Assembly (NCBI GenBank): GCA_017654935.2
Contig: CM065682.1
Coordinates: forward strand, 35,617,781-35,681,780
DNA from: Phymorhynchus buccinoides
Lineage: Eukaryota; Mollusca; Gastropoda; Neogastropoda; Raphitomidae
DNA length: 64,000 nt
Direction of reading: 5' to 3'
In this document: one piece after another, positions 36,285-47,907 of the stretch
Position numbering within the stretch: the stretch's first letter is position 1
Layout of the letters: the number at the start of each line of letters is the position of its first letter
Program-made: the position numbers and the translations under genes
Notes under the pieces: model-generated
The model's input: the letters and a program-made list of their open reading frames with translations, nothing else
What the model was told of the DNA's origin: nothing
Databases searched by the model: none

Positions 36285-38943
36285 TATATTCAAAGTAACA
36301 CAGGAAAACCCTTTTTTAAGACACAATTTACAAAACAGAATAACTTCTTATGAGAACTGTGGAACATCAAAATGTTTTTTCGATAGCTGCTGGTGTAATT
36401 GCATAATATAATGTTCACATTCACAACCGGGGCATCAAAAGTCATTTCACCACAATAGGATGATAATGAGCATATACAATCACTTTTATAATCTCAAGCA
36501 GGGAAACGTAACAATTAAGCATCTATTTCGACTTTGCATCTGTGTATTTTGGACTCCATTTAGTAAAGAGTGGTATTTGCTCCGCCCCTTCATTCATCAA
36601 GGCTGTTCTGTCAACCACTGTCTCCCCTCCGCTAAGCATGAGGTTGAGTTTAACAGGCCGACATACCAATAATTATTTTTTCTTTGTTTATCAAAGGAGA
36701 TAATTTGTTGACAGTAAATAGGTCAGTTGAGGCTTCTTCCGTTAATCAATCAATTGTCTTCTCTATCGGGGATAAATGTTCATGTTCTTGTCTTTTAATC
36801 CCAATACAAAGTGAAAATAACCTAATCTAATACTAACCCCATTTCTTACACGAGCAAAGCAAAACGTTGCTTCTCTGTGAAAATTGTCCATAAGAAAAAA
36901 TTAGTGGGAGATAGAGAAACTACATTCCCACTTTGCGCCTGACCCTGACGTCACAACTCATTAGCATATTTAGAACAGCTGAGATGCGCAGGGATGCGAA
37001 TGTGGATTAAATACTACGAATGCCTGTCAAGTACAAGGTATAGATGCAGTGTAAAGGCTTGAATGTACATTCATACAAACCAAAATGCCTATGCACGCAT
37101 ATAATAATTTATGTACAGAACAGAAGTAAACAAATGATGGCACCATACCACACAATAAAGGGTGCAAACATAGTGATGACGGAGCCAATGAATAAGAAGT
37201 TGAATAACATGCTAAACACCACTGTCCAAAGGAGATATGAGTAAAGTTGGTTTTAAAAGGTTTTGCTTGAAACGAGTTGACAGTGGTGTGCACAGAGATG
37301 CCTACCCTAATATTCGATTTTTTAAAAACAAAAACCTAAAAAATTCAAACCACAACATGATTTTCCGGAACATGGCAAGATTGCCAAGAAAATGTAGCTT
37401 ATTATGTTAGATCATCATCAGATCATCAATGCGATTCTCCTCGGCTCTTGCTATGCCAAGTTACAAGTGCAAGGTTCACAAAATGTATGCAGGCCGACCT
37501 TTTGTTTTCTACCAGATCATGAAGAACTGCCGTTTTGTGTGTTTGGGATATTTTGGGCGGAAAAAAATCATGCTATACATGCACAGTCAAAATAGCCCTT
37601 CATTCACCGTTTGGCGCCATATTTGAAGGCAAACTACAGACAGGAAGTGACATCAGCAATTCAAAAGCTTCAAAATGGCAGTCCACAATTTTCAGTTTCA
37701 AATTTATCTAGTGAGAAATTTTTGATCTGCTGGAAAATAGCATTTTCGGAAAACTGCGATCAATTTTATTTTATTTTCCTGGACAAATATGAGCCTGGTA
37801 GGCATCTCTGTGTGCAGCATATTATTCAACCTCTTATATTTATGCATATTCAACCTCTTATATACTGTATATGCATATGCATACACCTTTGAACACAATG
37901 CAGCTAAACATTTGGGTAGTGTCTTCATTGATTCCTGTTAGAGGAGATCGTGCAGACAGAGAGAACATTAACAACGGCTTTTCCATTAATAAATCATCTC
38001 CTCTTGCAGAAATCAATGTGTATATTGCCAACAAACATGATTTGCAAAGCAAACCAACAACTTTGTGCCCAATATTTTATTATGTCTATTGCTATGGCAA
38101 GCAGTAACAACTTTTCAGGCAGTGACATACATGTATCACCAACAGTGCAATGAACGCCAACCACAACTTAAAATATCACACACAAATATTAAAGAAAATG
38201 AATTGTTTTGTAAGTGTTATTGGGAGCAGAAAAGAAATGTGGACTGCTGGAAACATAAAACTTTATTTGCAAAACTTCATGTTACATGTATTAACATTAA
38301 ATTGCTTATTATTGTTCACATGGATGCACAAGGGTGCCCGACATGCTCACAAACGCAAGCACATTTACACAAACGTCCATGCATAAAAACACACACACAA
38401 ACAAACAATGAAACATACAGGAACTCAAGCAATCACACACACACACAAAAAGACACACACACAGTCATGCATGCATGGGCGTGCACACGCACACACAGAG
38501 TTTTCTAACAATCTCATGATCTAAACCATTTAGTGGCATTACACCTATGCTAATAGGGCATTTGCCATGAGTGTTCATTCTCTATACTAGACTACTAATT
38601 TGCCTGCGTTCGTTATGCCTGAGTTACGCTGATCTTTCTAATTCAACTCTCTAAAGTTCAACGCAATGAAATTCAAGGGCGCCTGCACGTGGCAAATGCC
38701 CTATTACTGAATATGAATCTCCCATCCACAAGCACACTCCAGCTTCCCATTCTCAGGCCCATCACCACTGTCATTAGACGCACCACATGCATCACCAGTC
38801 CATAAGAAACGGTAAGTATCAAACCAAAAAGAGCACCTCCCATCAGGAGAGACACTGCACTACCGTTGTGTCATTTCATTTATGTACACTGAAGTCTGTT
38901 CTGATCCTATGTACACACACCTTACCGCCTACTAAGCACACTA
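36285..38943. other. Inverted-repeat arm sequence without recognised genes
   Basis: Mirror of about 25200-28046. CA-rich patches lie at 38380-38500. Frames such as 38065-38508 include repeat-coded segments and have no splice context. The segment 36665-36800 does not match its left-arm counterpart (27350-27590). Confidence 0.45.
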
Positions 38944-39120
38944 CAGTGGAACCTCCCTTATAAGACCTTAAAAAAATCATCCAAAATCAGGTCTTATAAG
39001 GGATGGGTCTTATAAGGGAGGTAATTCTAATACTAATAAAGAAGGGCAATGTCTCAGAGAAGCAGGTCTTATGTGGGAGGGAGTCTTATAATGGGAGGCC
39101 TTATAATGGAGGTTCCACTG
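38944..39120 (+). mobile_element. pogo-like MITE, copy 1
   Basis: It starts CAGTGGAACCTCC and ends GGAGGTTCCACTG, flanked on both sides by TA (38942-38943, 39121-39122). CAGT/ACTG ends with a TA duplication fit the pogo/Tc1-mariner group. The interior repeats GGTCTTATAAGGGAG. The left-arm copy is at about 25034-25200. Confidence 0.85.
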
Positions 39121-39392
39121 TACTTGCAATTAGTATTGATAAGTCGTTGAGTCACTGTAAGTAAAGTCCCTCTTCTCAAGTCGTTGCAACCACAAAATGA
39201 TAAGTTCCAGCACAACAGCTTTTTATCTTAGTAAAGCATTTCCATTAGAAATAAAACCATTATGCTGGCACCTCTCAATACACAGGCACGCCCTTCAATA
39301 GTTTTTCCTACCCCTAAACTCCCCGAAAAGCTGAAAGACAGTGCAAAACTAAAAATTACAAGCAAATAAAATGAAGACCCCTAGACCCACAC

Positions 39393-39645
39393 AGCTAAGG
39401 TTGGAGTCAGATGAGGTGGATGTCCTTGTCGTGTAGGAAGGCTTCCAGAACAGTCAGGTGAGGTGGATGTCCTTGTCGTGTAGGAAGGCTTCCAGAGCAG
39501 TCAGGACTCGCAGGGTGTCCTCACTGGCTTCTAGCTTCACGTAGCTAAGGTTGGAGTCAGATGAGGTGGATGTCCTTGTCGTGTAGGAAGGCTTCCAGAG
39601 CAGTCAGGACTCGCAGGGTGTCCTCACTGGCTTCTAGCTTCACGT
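39393..39645 (-). repeat. Tandem partial triplication of the last exon
   Basis: The block CTAAGGTTGGAGTCAGATGA through CGTAGGAAGGCTTCC-type sequence occurs at 39545-39645 (within the coding exon), again at about 39459-39544 lacking its first bases, and again at 39393-39458 as a shorter piece. The extra copies lie after the stop codon, so they would sit in the 3' untranslated region. Confidence 0.85.
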
Positions 39646-41512
39646 AGCGCAGCAGAATGTTGCCGCAGCCGCACTTCTTCAGAAACACATAGGATCTGTA
39701 CACCGAAAATTACACAAAACTCATCATATTTTCCAGACTAAAAGGCAATACTTTTTTTTTCCAGACTGAGACTCCTGCGCCTATGATTAATAGTAAAAGT
39801 TCTTGTATCTAAAATGGTGTATTAGGTTAGCATACATTCCATACACAGTTGAAATCTGGTAAGTCAAAACTGAAAGGACTGAAATTGTATTTTGAGATAG
39901 CCGATATTTTGGGATAAGTTTTGCCAAAAGGATGAGATTGGGACCAAAACTATGTTGTAACTTATCCAATTTTTGTAGTTGTTGTAGTACCTGTTTTTCA
40001 GTTCGCTGGTTTCCACTGCACATTTTCACAAACTACCATATTTTATGGACTATAAGGCAATATTTATTTCCCAGACTGAGACCCCTGCGCCTTATAATAT
40101 GACTGATAATATAGCACGAAAATAGAGAAACAAAATCTGAATTTTGTGTGAAATTTAGGGGGCACGTCTTATAATCAGGTGTGCCTTATTATGGTAAAAT
40201 GTGGTAAGCTGAAAAAATCTATACAAATGGAAAGAACACAAAATACGTTCTTACCCATACAACGCGTAGTGGTCCAGCTCTGCCTGTCTGAGACTCCTCT
40301 TCAGCTTGTTTAGATTGTGAATAAACTGCAACAGAACACATTTTGGAAAGTCACAAGATCAAATAACAGAAACAGACAAATTAACCAAAACAAATTTCTA
40401 AAAAAAAAAGGATAAATAAAACACAAATATAGCAGTGCAAAGCTAGTCATCAAGCATTCCCACTCTGCATTCTGCACAGTATCAAGACAGAGAAAACTGA
40501 CACATGTGCACCTGGATGGGTACACACGCAAACACACACACACACACACACCCACACACACAATCCACACACACACACACTTACTGCCAGTTTGATGGAC
40601 TCCAAGGAGTCTCGTATCTTGGTCACATTCCTGACGTCGATGGAGCTCAGATGATCCGCAGCCTTCTTGCAGAATTGGCACATTTCAATGCCTGGCCACA
40701 GCATCAAGCAAACATCAGTCAACAAAGAGGTGCAAATGAGAAAAAGTTTAAAAACAACACCCCAAAACTGAAACTAGAATTCCTGAAAATGACACAAACC
40801 TGGAATGAAAGATCGTGAAAACCATACATCGTATTTTTCAGACTATAAGGCGATACCTTTTTCCCAGACTGAGACCCCTGCGCCTTAAAATATGACTACT
40901 AAAATATTAAGAAAATATAATAACAGAATCTGAATTTTGTGTAAAATTTGGGGGGTGCGCCTTATATAGTCCGAAAAATATGGTACCCAACACTAAACTT
41001 TATAACACCTCCTAAACAGAATATTCTTATACAACAAAACTTTTGTTTGACCTTTGGGGGAGGGGATCTGACACTTTTTTTTATGAATGCTGTCTAGGGC
41101 GATGTCTAGAGTGATGTCTAGAGTGATGTCTAGGGCGATGTCTAGGGCGATGTCTAGAGTGATGTCTAGAGTGATGTCTAGGGCGATGTCTATGCGCCCA
41201 TGTACATTCGCCCATGGTGCTAGAAGAGCTAAAGAGCCCTTTCTTCAGGCAGGCACTGCATCAAGTTGCCTGAATTCAGGCTTCAGGCTCAACCACATGC
41301 ACCCCTGTAAAACCTATTCTTCACTGCTTATGTTGGATCGAATAACCACCTCACCATGCGTGTCGAAGGAGGCGCCCTCTTCGCTCATGGCAAGGGAGAT
41401 GACTGAGGGCTGCACCTGCCAGCTCTCGGAGGAGGAGGCAATGCCGGCTTTCTGCTGATCTGAGGTCTGCAGCTGTTCCAACAGGGGAGACAGCGTGCAG
41501 CAGCTCACAAAC
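39557..41512 (-). CDS. Unrecognised gene, 3' part (four exons)
   Basis: Four minus-strand exons join with consistent phases: 41355-41512, 40585-40691, 40255-40325 and 39557-39695. Each has AG before and GT after (for example CTCCCAG, then ATG|GTGAGG; GGCA|GTAAGT; ATGG|GTAAGA). Together they encode 157 residues to a TGA. The first exon gives a Ser/Gln-rich stretch. The second has MCQFCKKAADHLSSIDVRNV, the third KLKRSLRQAELDHYALYG, and the last SYVFLKKCGCGNILLRY and an acidic end DKDIHLI. The later part looks helical and soluble, with no signal peptide or membrane segment in view. The 5' exons are not found. I do not recognise the family. Three degraded MITEs sit in its introns. The stop is uncertain because the last exon is partly duplicated downstream. 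The left arm holds a frame-broken copy. Confidence 0.8.
40035..40204. mobile_element. MITE with CCATATTTT-type ends, copy 1
   Basis: It begins ACCATATTTTATGGACTATA and ends with the inverse TATGGTAAAATGTGGT-like sequence, with GAGACCCCTGCGCCTTATAA inside. It lies in intron 3 of the four-exon gene. Its relative is at 40829-40984. Confidence 0.7.
40829..40984. mobile_element. MITE with CCATATTTT-type ends, copy 2
   Basis: The left end ATCGTATTTTTCAGACTATA and the right end TATAGTCCGAAAAATATGGT are inverted repeats of about 20 bp; GACCCCTGCGCCTTAAAATA lies inside. Relatives occur at 23168-23328 (left arm), 59578-59695 and 62763-62925, and a fragment at 39722-39785. Confidence 0.8.
41093..41195 (-). 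repeat. 12-bp minisatellite
   Basis: GATGTCTAGAGT and GATGTCTAGGGC alternate for about eight units. The left-arm copy is at 22975-23075. Confidence 0.9.
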
Positions 41513-41609
41513 CTGGGAGGGGGTTAAGCACACACCATTGTATTACAGTGCAACCTCCTCATTCTGATCATCCCTATTACAACTCCCTGATACCAATTTT
41601 GGGCTAATG

Positions 41610-41731
41610 TTAAGATCAGCTCCCTCCGCTGTTCCAGGGTGAAGTTGGCCAATCAGCTCCCTCCAATTTACCTTTTCCGTTAAGCTGATTGGCCAACTTC
41701 ACCCTGGAACAGCGGAGGGAGCTGATCTTAA
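41610..41731. mobile_element. TTAA-flanked hairpin MITE
   Basis: TTAAGATCAGCTCCCTCCGC at the left and GCGGAGGGAGCTGATCTTAA at the right are perfect inverses, and the pairing continues for about 47 bp on each side around a loop of about 28 bp. TTAA at both ends is the piggyBac-type target. It has no coding capacity. The left-arm copy is at about 22428-22552. Confidence 0.85.
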
Positions 41732-43395
41732 AGACCCCCTGATCCGCTCAATTTTCTCTCTAGAAACGCCAAGAAATGACAGACAGAAGTCGTTTTGCAG
41801 GAAGCGCGCTACGCATTATGCTCAGGTTACCCAGGAATTGGGCGCTAAAGGTGCTCATTCTCACCTGGATTTTTTCCACACAGATTTGCCTCGTTTCTAT
41901 ACGAGGTTAATTAATATCATTTACGTATTAATTGTCCTCGTATACAAACGAGGCTGTGCATGGGAGATCATTTTGATGAATGCAGACTTTATCATTTGAG
42001 TTATGAGACTTGTAAATCCTCGTAACAACCGAGACAAAGCGAGATGGAAGCAACAGTGTCGATTCAATGAGACCAAGGTTGGTTAAATGCGAAGTTGGTA
42101 GGCCTAACGAACATTAAGGATAGCAGTAACGTCCCTTCCGACGTCAGTACGTTTGATTAAGAAGGAGGAGGAGAACGAGTGATGGTGATTCTAGGCCGAG
42201 TTGCGTTTTCCCTGCGATAGCAGCGAGTACCAGTACCGAGTATGGCCAAACATACTGTACAGTCTTTGGTATGGCTACCCTTCCGAGTCGGACATGAAAG
42301 ATCCAGATCCAGTTTGAGCCTACTTGAATGTGCTGTGCAGATCAAGTAGAACCAGCCAACGCCAAGCCAGTCAGATGCACGGGAACAGGTAAGATGCCTT
42401 CGCGACGTAGTAATCAAATGTGCTTGTTTGCAGACCAGTGTTTAGGTGCATACTAACAGTTACAAAGTGGTAGATCAGGATCTAGATCTATTTTTATGGT
42501 AGTCTATACTTCATGTCAGCAGCTGCAGATGAAAGAATGTTAGTCTTGTTCATTCTGTTCTGTTTATCGTGATCAACCACTGCTGCAATCTGTTATTTGT
42601 CAAGATAGAGTAGGTTGAGTATAGATCTATAAGCAAGCAGCATGACTGTACAATCTATTCTTTGACTTAGCTGATGTTGATCATCCCGAATCGTGAATCC
42701 TGACTTTGTACATTGACAGCTATTTTATACTGGTGTTTACTGTTGAAATGCACTGCCAAAAGCAATTTTAATTATTGGCAGAGGCACGAGCCCGTATTTC
42801 ACATTCTCCAGGCAGGGTACGGGCCCGTATTTCACATTATCCAGGCAGGCTACGGGCCCGTATTTCACATTCGCCAGGCTCAATCACGGGACGCAAAAAT
42901 TGTGCGTAAATGTCTTCAAAAACTACTAACATTAACTCTGACATGTTCCTAGAACCCTAGATCTATCCCTAACCCTGTTCCTTACCAAGAAGCGTTAAAT
43001 ATACGAAATAAGAAAATGCATTGTTGATGAAAAATTCGACAAGGAAAAGTTACTATACTATCCCTGAAGATTGTCTGAGTGTTGCAACAACACCGTACCC
43101 GTAGCCACTGTGCTAATTATTCTGAGGACTCTTGCATCGACAAAGCGCATTGTTTAAAAAATGATTTTTGTGTGTATAGACTAGTAGATAGTAGTAACAC
43201 TAGTAGTAGCAGTAGTAGGCCTAGTAGTAGTTGTAGGAAGGAAGAAAATGACTGCTTAACGTCATCCAGGCTGGAACAGGTACATGTTGGAAGTTAATAG
43301 ACATAAAGATGGTGGGGCGATCCTGGAGGTACTGCACTACCAGGAAAGTCCCAATGCTTTTTTAAAATATCAATATGTATGTGCCTAAAAGGAAT
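41732..43395. other. Inverted-repeat arm sequence without recognised genes
   Basis: It contains GGGCCCGTATTTCACATT-type units repeated three times near 42788-42875 (16-22 bp spaced about 34 bp) and a SINE-like fragment at 43240-43345. No exon was supported. Confidence 0.5.
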
Positions 43396-43564
43396 TACCG
43401 TGAGATCTCCCTTATAAGACTCCCTCCCATGTATGACCTACTTCTCTGAGACATAAATGTCCCTTCTTTGTAAGTATTAATGTTACTTCCCTTATAAGAC
43501 CCCTCCCTTTCAAGACCTCATTTTGGATGATTTTTGAAGGTCTTATAAGTGAGGTTCCATTGTA
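43396..43564. mobile_element. pogo-like MITE, copy 2 (decayed)
   Basis: GAGGTTCCATTGTA at the right matches the pogo-like end with one change, and the GTCTTATAAG-type interior is shared. The left end is degraded (ACCGTGAGATCTCCC). The left-arm copy is at about 20340-20510. Confidence 0.7.
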
Positions 43565-43573
43565 GTAATATTA

Positions 43574-43594
43574 TTGAGTAGTAGTAGTAGCAAC

Positions 43595-43641
<47 letters not shown>

Positions 43642-43656
43642 CAGTAGCAGTAATAG
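43574..43656. repeat. (TAG)n microsatellite
   Basis: Trinucleotide tract with scattered CAG and AAT units. The left-arm copy (20275-20330) is shorter and irregular. Confidence 0.9.
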
Positions 43657-45116
43657 TAGAAGAGATGGAAGATTAAGAAGAAGAGAGAGACAGACAGACA
43701 GACAGAGAAATAGAAAAGGAAGAACAGGGAGATGGCAATGAGATACATTCCCTCCCCCACCACCCCCACACACATACATAAACATACGTGCACACAATGT
43801 GACGCATAAAATCAAAAAAAATATGTTCATGCTTAAACACGGGAACTATTAAAGTGACTGTAAATCACAACATAATAGTAATAACAGTGAAGCATTTATA
43901 TAGCGCACTCCTCCGCCAAATGTGGAGCTCTATGCGCTTAGCAGAAAATCAAAAAGTAATAAATAATGATTATTACAGAGAGAGATAGAGCAGAAGAGGA
44001 GAAAGAGTGACAGAGAGACAGAAAGAGAATGAAACAGGAGATAGAGGAATGAGGAGAAAAAGAAGAGGGAGGCGGGAGTGATAGAGAAGGCGATGGAGGG
44101 GTGGGGGTGGGCAGATGAAGTGGCAGGGGGTGGGTGGGAGTGGGGGAGGGAGAAAGAAATCTAAAGAAAGGAGAAGGTGAAAGACAAGGGGAATGTGGGC
44201 AGTGGAGTGGGTGGGGGATAAAGCGACAGAGTATGATTGTGACCCGGCACCACGCAAGGGACATTAACAGGCTGGCAAAGTCAAAAATCTTGTTTTTTTA
44301 ATCGATTTTGAGTTATGGGTATTTTTGTGCTTTCATACCTTATCTTTCACATCCATACAGTTTAATCATTATGGTGGTCTCTGAATACTCAAAACAGTTG
44401 GTTTGTGCATTTTCTTAGGATAGGCTAGACTTTAGACTGATTCTCAAAATGGCCATCAGTCACCTTACTAACTTTAAATGAACATATTAGAAGCGGAAAC
44501 CATGTGCGCTTACCTGTAAATAAGTTTTTTTTAAACCTAAGCGGCTTCCACACAGAACTTCCGCGTATGTGTGCACATGCGCCTACTCTACAACAAAAAA
44601 GGATACAAGAATGTTTTTTTTTAATATAATTAATTAGAAAGAGAATTGCCTGAGTCATTTTCTCAGAATGGTCATTTTGACACTTAATGTCCCTTTCGTG
44701 GTGCTGGGCCTCATAGTAGTAGTAGTTTTGTTTCAATCGTGACACAGCCACACCCGTTGACTGGATTGTTTAGCGAATATAATATAGTTGTTTTTGTCTT
44801 GTCAGTCCTATTTTCTGGGCTGTACAGTGGCGTTGCTCCCAGGCCACTCATCCTGAGTCTTCATTCACAGCCACACAGCGGTTTGTCAGGTCGCAGAATC
44901 AGACACCAGCAGTATAACTATATAGGAAGCAAATTTATGTTACATCATAAAGATCAAACAAAAGCAACGCCGAGCGGCTGCAAAGTCCCCTCGCAGCATC
45001 GCCGAGCTACTCCGAAATCTGAATGTGTCGGCTGTACACACAGCGGGGAGACCGAAGCGGCAGATATCAAAAGAAAACGTACTTACATAAAAACGCATCA
45101 AAACAGCACGTATGAT
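43657..45116. other. Inverted-repeat arm sequence, purine-rich, no gene
   Basis: It contains a retroposon 3' terminus at 43878-43930 (reverse), a GA-rich block at 43975-44200 and, at 44985-45065, a divergent copy of the GCCGACACATTC segment also found in the 320-bp retroposon family. Confidence 0.5.
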
Positions 45117-45320
45117 GATGATGAAAATGATGTTTTACGTCCTCTCGGTCATAGACACATACTGGACATTTGTAAATACAAAGATGGTGGGAACAATACT
45201 GACTGCAATGCCCGGAGGCAGTACATCACCAGTAAAGTCCCGAGTTTTTAACAATATAGATAGGTGTAGCGGTAACCACGCCTCCGTTAAACCTCATTGG
45301 CTATGGTACCGCCGCATGCA
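45117..45320 (+). mobile_element. SINE-like retroposon, TTTTACGTCCTC family
   Basis: It carries TGTTTTACGTCCTCTCGGTC, CAATGCCCGGAGGCAGTACA, AGTAAAGTCCCGAG and ACCACGCCTCCGTTAAACCT, and ends near GGTACCGCCGC. It is one of the best preserved copies; the left-arm mirror is 18605-18812. Confidence 0.85.
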
Positions 45321-45419
45321 TGGTATAAAACAGCACGTAACTGAATAGGTTTTTTCCCCATATGGCTTAGGCCGGTGGGACGTAAAACAAAATAGTTTTT
45401 TATATAATTATGTAGCCTT

Positions 45420-45790
45420 GGGGTTCGGACCCGTGATTTGAGCGCGCGCGATCATGCGCACAGAAAAATTCATGACAACTGTATTATAGACCATTCATCA
45501 AGAAATGTGAAAAAAACCTGCATTGAAATACATGCAAAACTTCACGAGATATTAGCATTTATGTGTTTTGGGGTTTGAACGCGACCTTGACCTTAATGTA
45601 AAACTAAATACATCAGTGGATAGCCTGCCTCTTGGCAAACTAGTATACCAAATTTCATGATGATAGACTGAATAGTTTTTGAGTAAAACGGACGAATAGC
45701 CGGACGGACCCGGACGGACGGACGGACGGACACCGGACGGACGGACCAGACAGAAACAATAGTTCCCCGAACCTTCGGCTCGCAGACTAA
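45420..45790. repeat. Interspersed repeat with (CGGA)n
   Basis: GAACGCGACCTTGACCTTAA and AACTAGTATACCAAATTTCA flank a (GGAC)n-type tract at 45695-45750. Other molluscan repeats have this layout of CTTGACCTT, CCAAATTTCA and GGAC units; the family is not identified. Confidence 0.5.
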
Positions 45791-45851
45791 TTCTATAATA
45801 ATTGGTTGACATAATAAACAAATATTGTATGAAATTGTTTGTCAATTTCAG

Positions 45852-46490
45852 GCGGCCGTGTGGAAACTGCAGCATCACGGAGAGACCGAGTGAATGCCTG
45901 TGCTGTGCAGAGGTGAAGGAGATGGCACTTCTGCAGAGATACCTGGAGGTAAGTGCATTACTGAGCTCCCTGGGTTCAAGCCTGTGTGTTTGGATATATA
46001 TACGTCCTAAACACAGCATGTACTCACAGTACTGGCGGCAGTAAGATAAGAACAAGTAAGAACATGCTTTATTCGTCACAACAAATAACAGAATGTAAGC
46101 TTATCAACTGTTTTGTATTATTGATCCGATGATTTCTATGGCTGGCCAACATTTCCAGCCTGGTAGTAGAAAAATCTGTGGGCGAGTATATTTCAAAAGT
46201 CACTAGCCCAACGGGCGACTGTACATTTCGATACTGCACGGCCCTGGGTTTTTACCCAATGAGTCTCCCTAGACCATCTCTCCCTTCCATGTAACCAACT
46301 ATCAAAGCAAGGTCAGCTGTCTGCTAACAACATGCCAGCACTGGTACTGAAAAGAAAGGAAAGGCAGCCTCCTCAATCTCCTCCACCCCATTCCCTCTCA
46401 CCTCAAATCAGTTCTCTTCCTATTTACTTCTCTCCTTTCTTTCCCACTCTTTTTTCTCTGTCTCTTCCTCTCTCTCTCTCTCTCTCTGTG

Positions 46491-46522
<32 letters not shown>

Positions 46523-47255
46523 TGTGTACGCGCACGCTTGTTTAGCGATTTTGGGTTTTGATTTCTTCGGTGTGTTCAGGTGAGTAAACTTTTCAAGTTG
46601 CTGGCCCGGAGGGCTGGTGAAAATGTTAAAGTTTGGCCAGCCCTGCTATACAAAGTACAACGTAGTTTTTCTTATCTTTATCACTGTCAGAATATTATGC
46701 AACAACAATGCTAAAATAAGGCTGTGCATGTTTGACCCTTCTACCATCTCTTGTCTTACAATACATGGTCTGACTGTTATGATACACGAGCATTCGTGTT
46801 AGATGTCAACATTTCACCCGTAATACATAAAATATGATATAAATGATCAGCAAAATGTTCTTAAAAATCAAAATATTTTATTTTGAACCCAAAAAATATT
46901 TTCATGTCTAACTATCCTTGGTAACATTATTTTATGGATTATGATAAATTAAAATCACCATTTTCACATCTTTGACTGCTTTAAACCAGCTTATAAGTAT
47001 CTCTTATTTTTATGGCATAGAACTGTTCTCATATGATATAGTTTTACTTTGTGTGCAGCCGTTACCTGTACACACCATACCACCAGCTGACAAGGTTCAT
47101 GTGGGGCTACCTGGGCAAGGACATTAGGGGTCGTACATCCTGCCCGTGCTGTCCTCCAAACCAGCCAGACCTTCCAGAGTGCAGACAGAAGATACACCGG
47201 CTACGTAGAACCACTGTCAAATGGTTCTAAACCAGGATGTGGCTGTCTGTGTTGA
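45852..47255 (+). CDS. P2X7-type intracellular domain protein (two exons seen)
   Basis: The exon at 45852-45948 lies between TTTCAG and GTAAGT and encodes RPCGNCSITERPSECLCC plus EVKEMALLQRYLE. The CxxC and ECxCC cysteines are those of the P2X7 C-terminal domain, which binds zinc and occurs as a stand-alone domain in many invertebrate proteins. The exon at 47059-47255 starts RYLYTPYHQLTRFMWGYLGK, matching the YxxYxxxxxWxxGxLG segment of the same domain. After GACATTA a GGGG run (47127-47130) shifts the frame; reading with one G fewer gives HPARAVLQTSQTF and RRYTGYVEP, the expected tail, and a stop at 47253-47255. Without the shift it stops at 47228. Exon phases do not match, so a middle exon is missing or unseen, and the 5' exons are not found. 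It is either a real gene with one sequence error or a recent pseudogene. Function: probably a signalling or nucleotide-binding adaptor domain, not a channel, as no channel part is visible. Confidence 0.75.
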
Positions 47256-47907
47256 TATTAAGTTTTTATTTAAAGTTTTATAGTACAATCATGTAGTAGT
47301 ACTGCAATAACTCAATATGGCTTAATGTTATCGAGTATTGTGGAACTTAAAAAAATGAAGCATACAATGCTTTTAAATGGCGTAATTAGCCTTTGGCTTA
47401 GACTGCTGAAGTATGTATGTTTTAAAAAGTAATTGAGTAGAAAATTATTTTTAACTCATCTAGCGCCATGTATTTTTTGATGTTCTTGGTTCTCTTTCTC
47501 TTCTCTCTCTTGCCATTAGGTCTGTTTCTGCTTTGTTCCATTTATGTCATCCGTGTGTGTTCGCTTTGCATTGCGTTTTTGTTTGAATGCGCTATGCATG
47601 CTTACGTGTGTGTGTGCGTTGATTTGATTTATATCAAGATTCAGCGCTGTAAAAATACTGTATGTTGTTGTTTGTTGTTATCCGTTGCATCTCAACCAAC
47701 AAGAGCGATGTAAAAAAACCTGTCAAAAGCGCTTGCATTGCTTTAATGGCAGAAAGAGTGACAAAAGAGACACACATGGCAGGGTGCTTAGCAGTGAATG
47801 TATTTGCATTTGGTGGGAGTGTAAAGTGATGTATTGAGCGAATATATTCGCCCGTGGTGCTAGAAGAGTCAAAAAATATATTCAACAGTAAGCTGTGTAT
47901 GGCACCT
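47256..47907. other. No gene recognised
   Basis: Downstream of the P2X7-type exon. AT-rich, probably 3' untranslated and intergenic sequence. Confidence 0.5.

Larger units (their letters stand above)
32648..46664 (+). repeat. Right arm of the 14-kb inverted repeat
   Basis: This arm contains the intact-looking version of everything in the left arm: minisatellite, MITEs, the four-exon gene and the P2X7-type exon. Similarity to the left arm ends at about 46664, which corresponds to the first base after the N gap, so the true outer limit is hidden by the gap. Confidence 0.93.

Noticed and set aside
41087..41458. Plus-strand frame with MSRVMSRAMS repeats
   Set aside because: Produced by the 12-bp minisatellite and the antisense of a real minus-strand exon.
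46332..46583. Exon ending FDFFGVFR before GTGAGT
   Set aside because: The frame is mostly CT/GT microsatellite and the donor-like site is not linked to a convincing exon.
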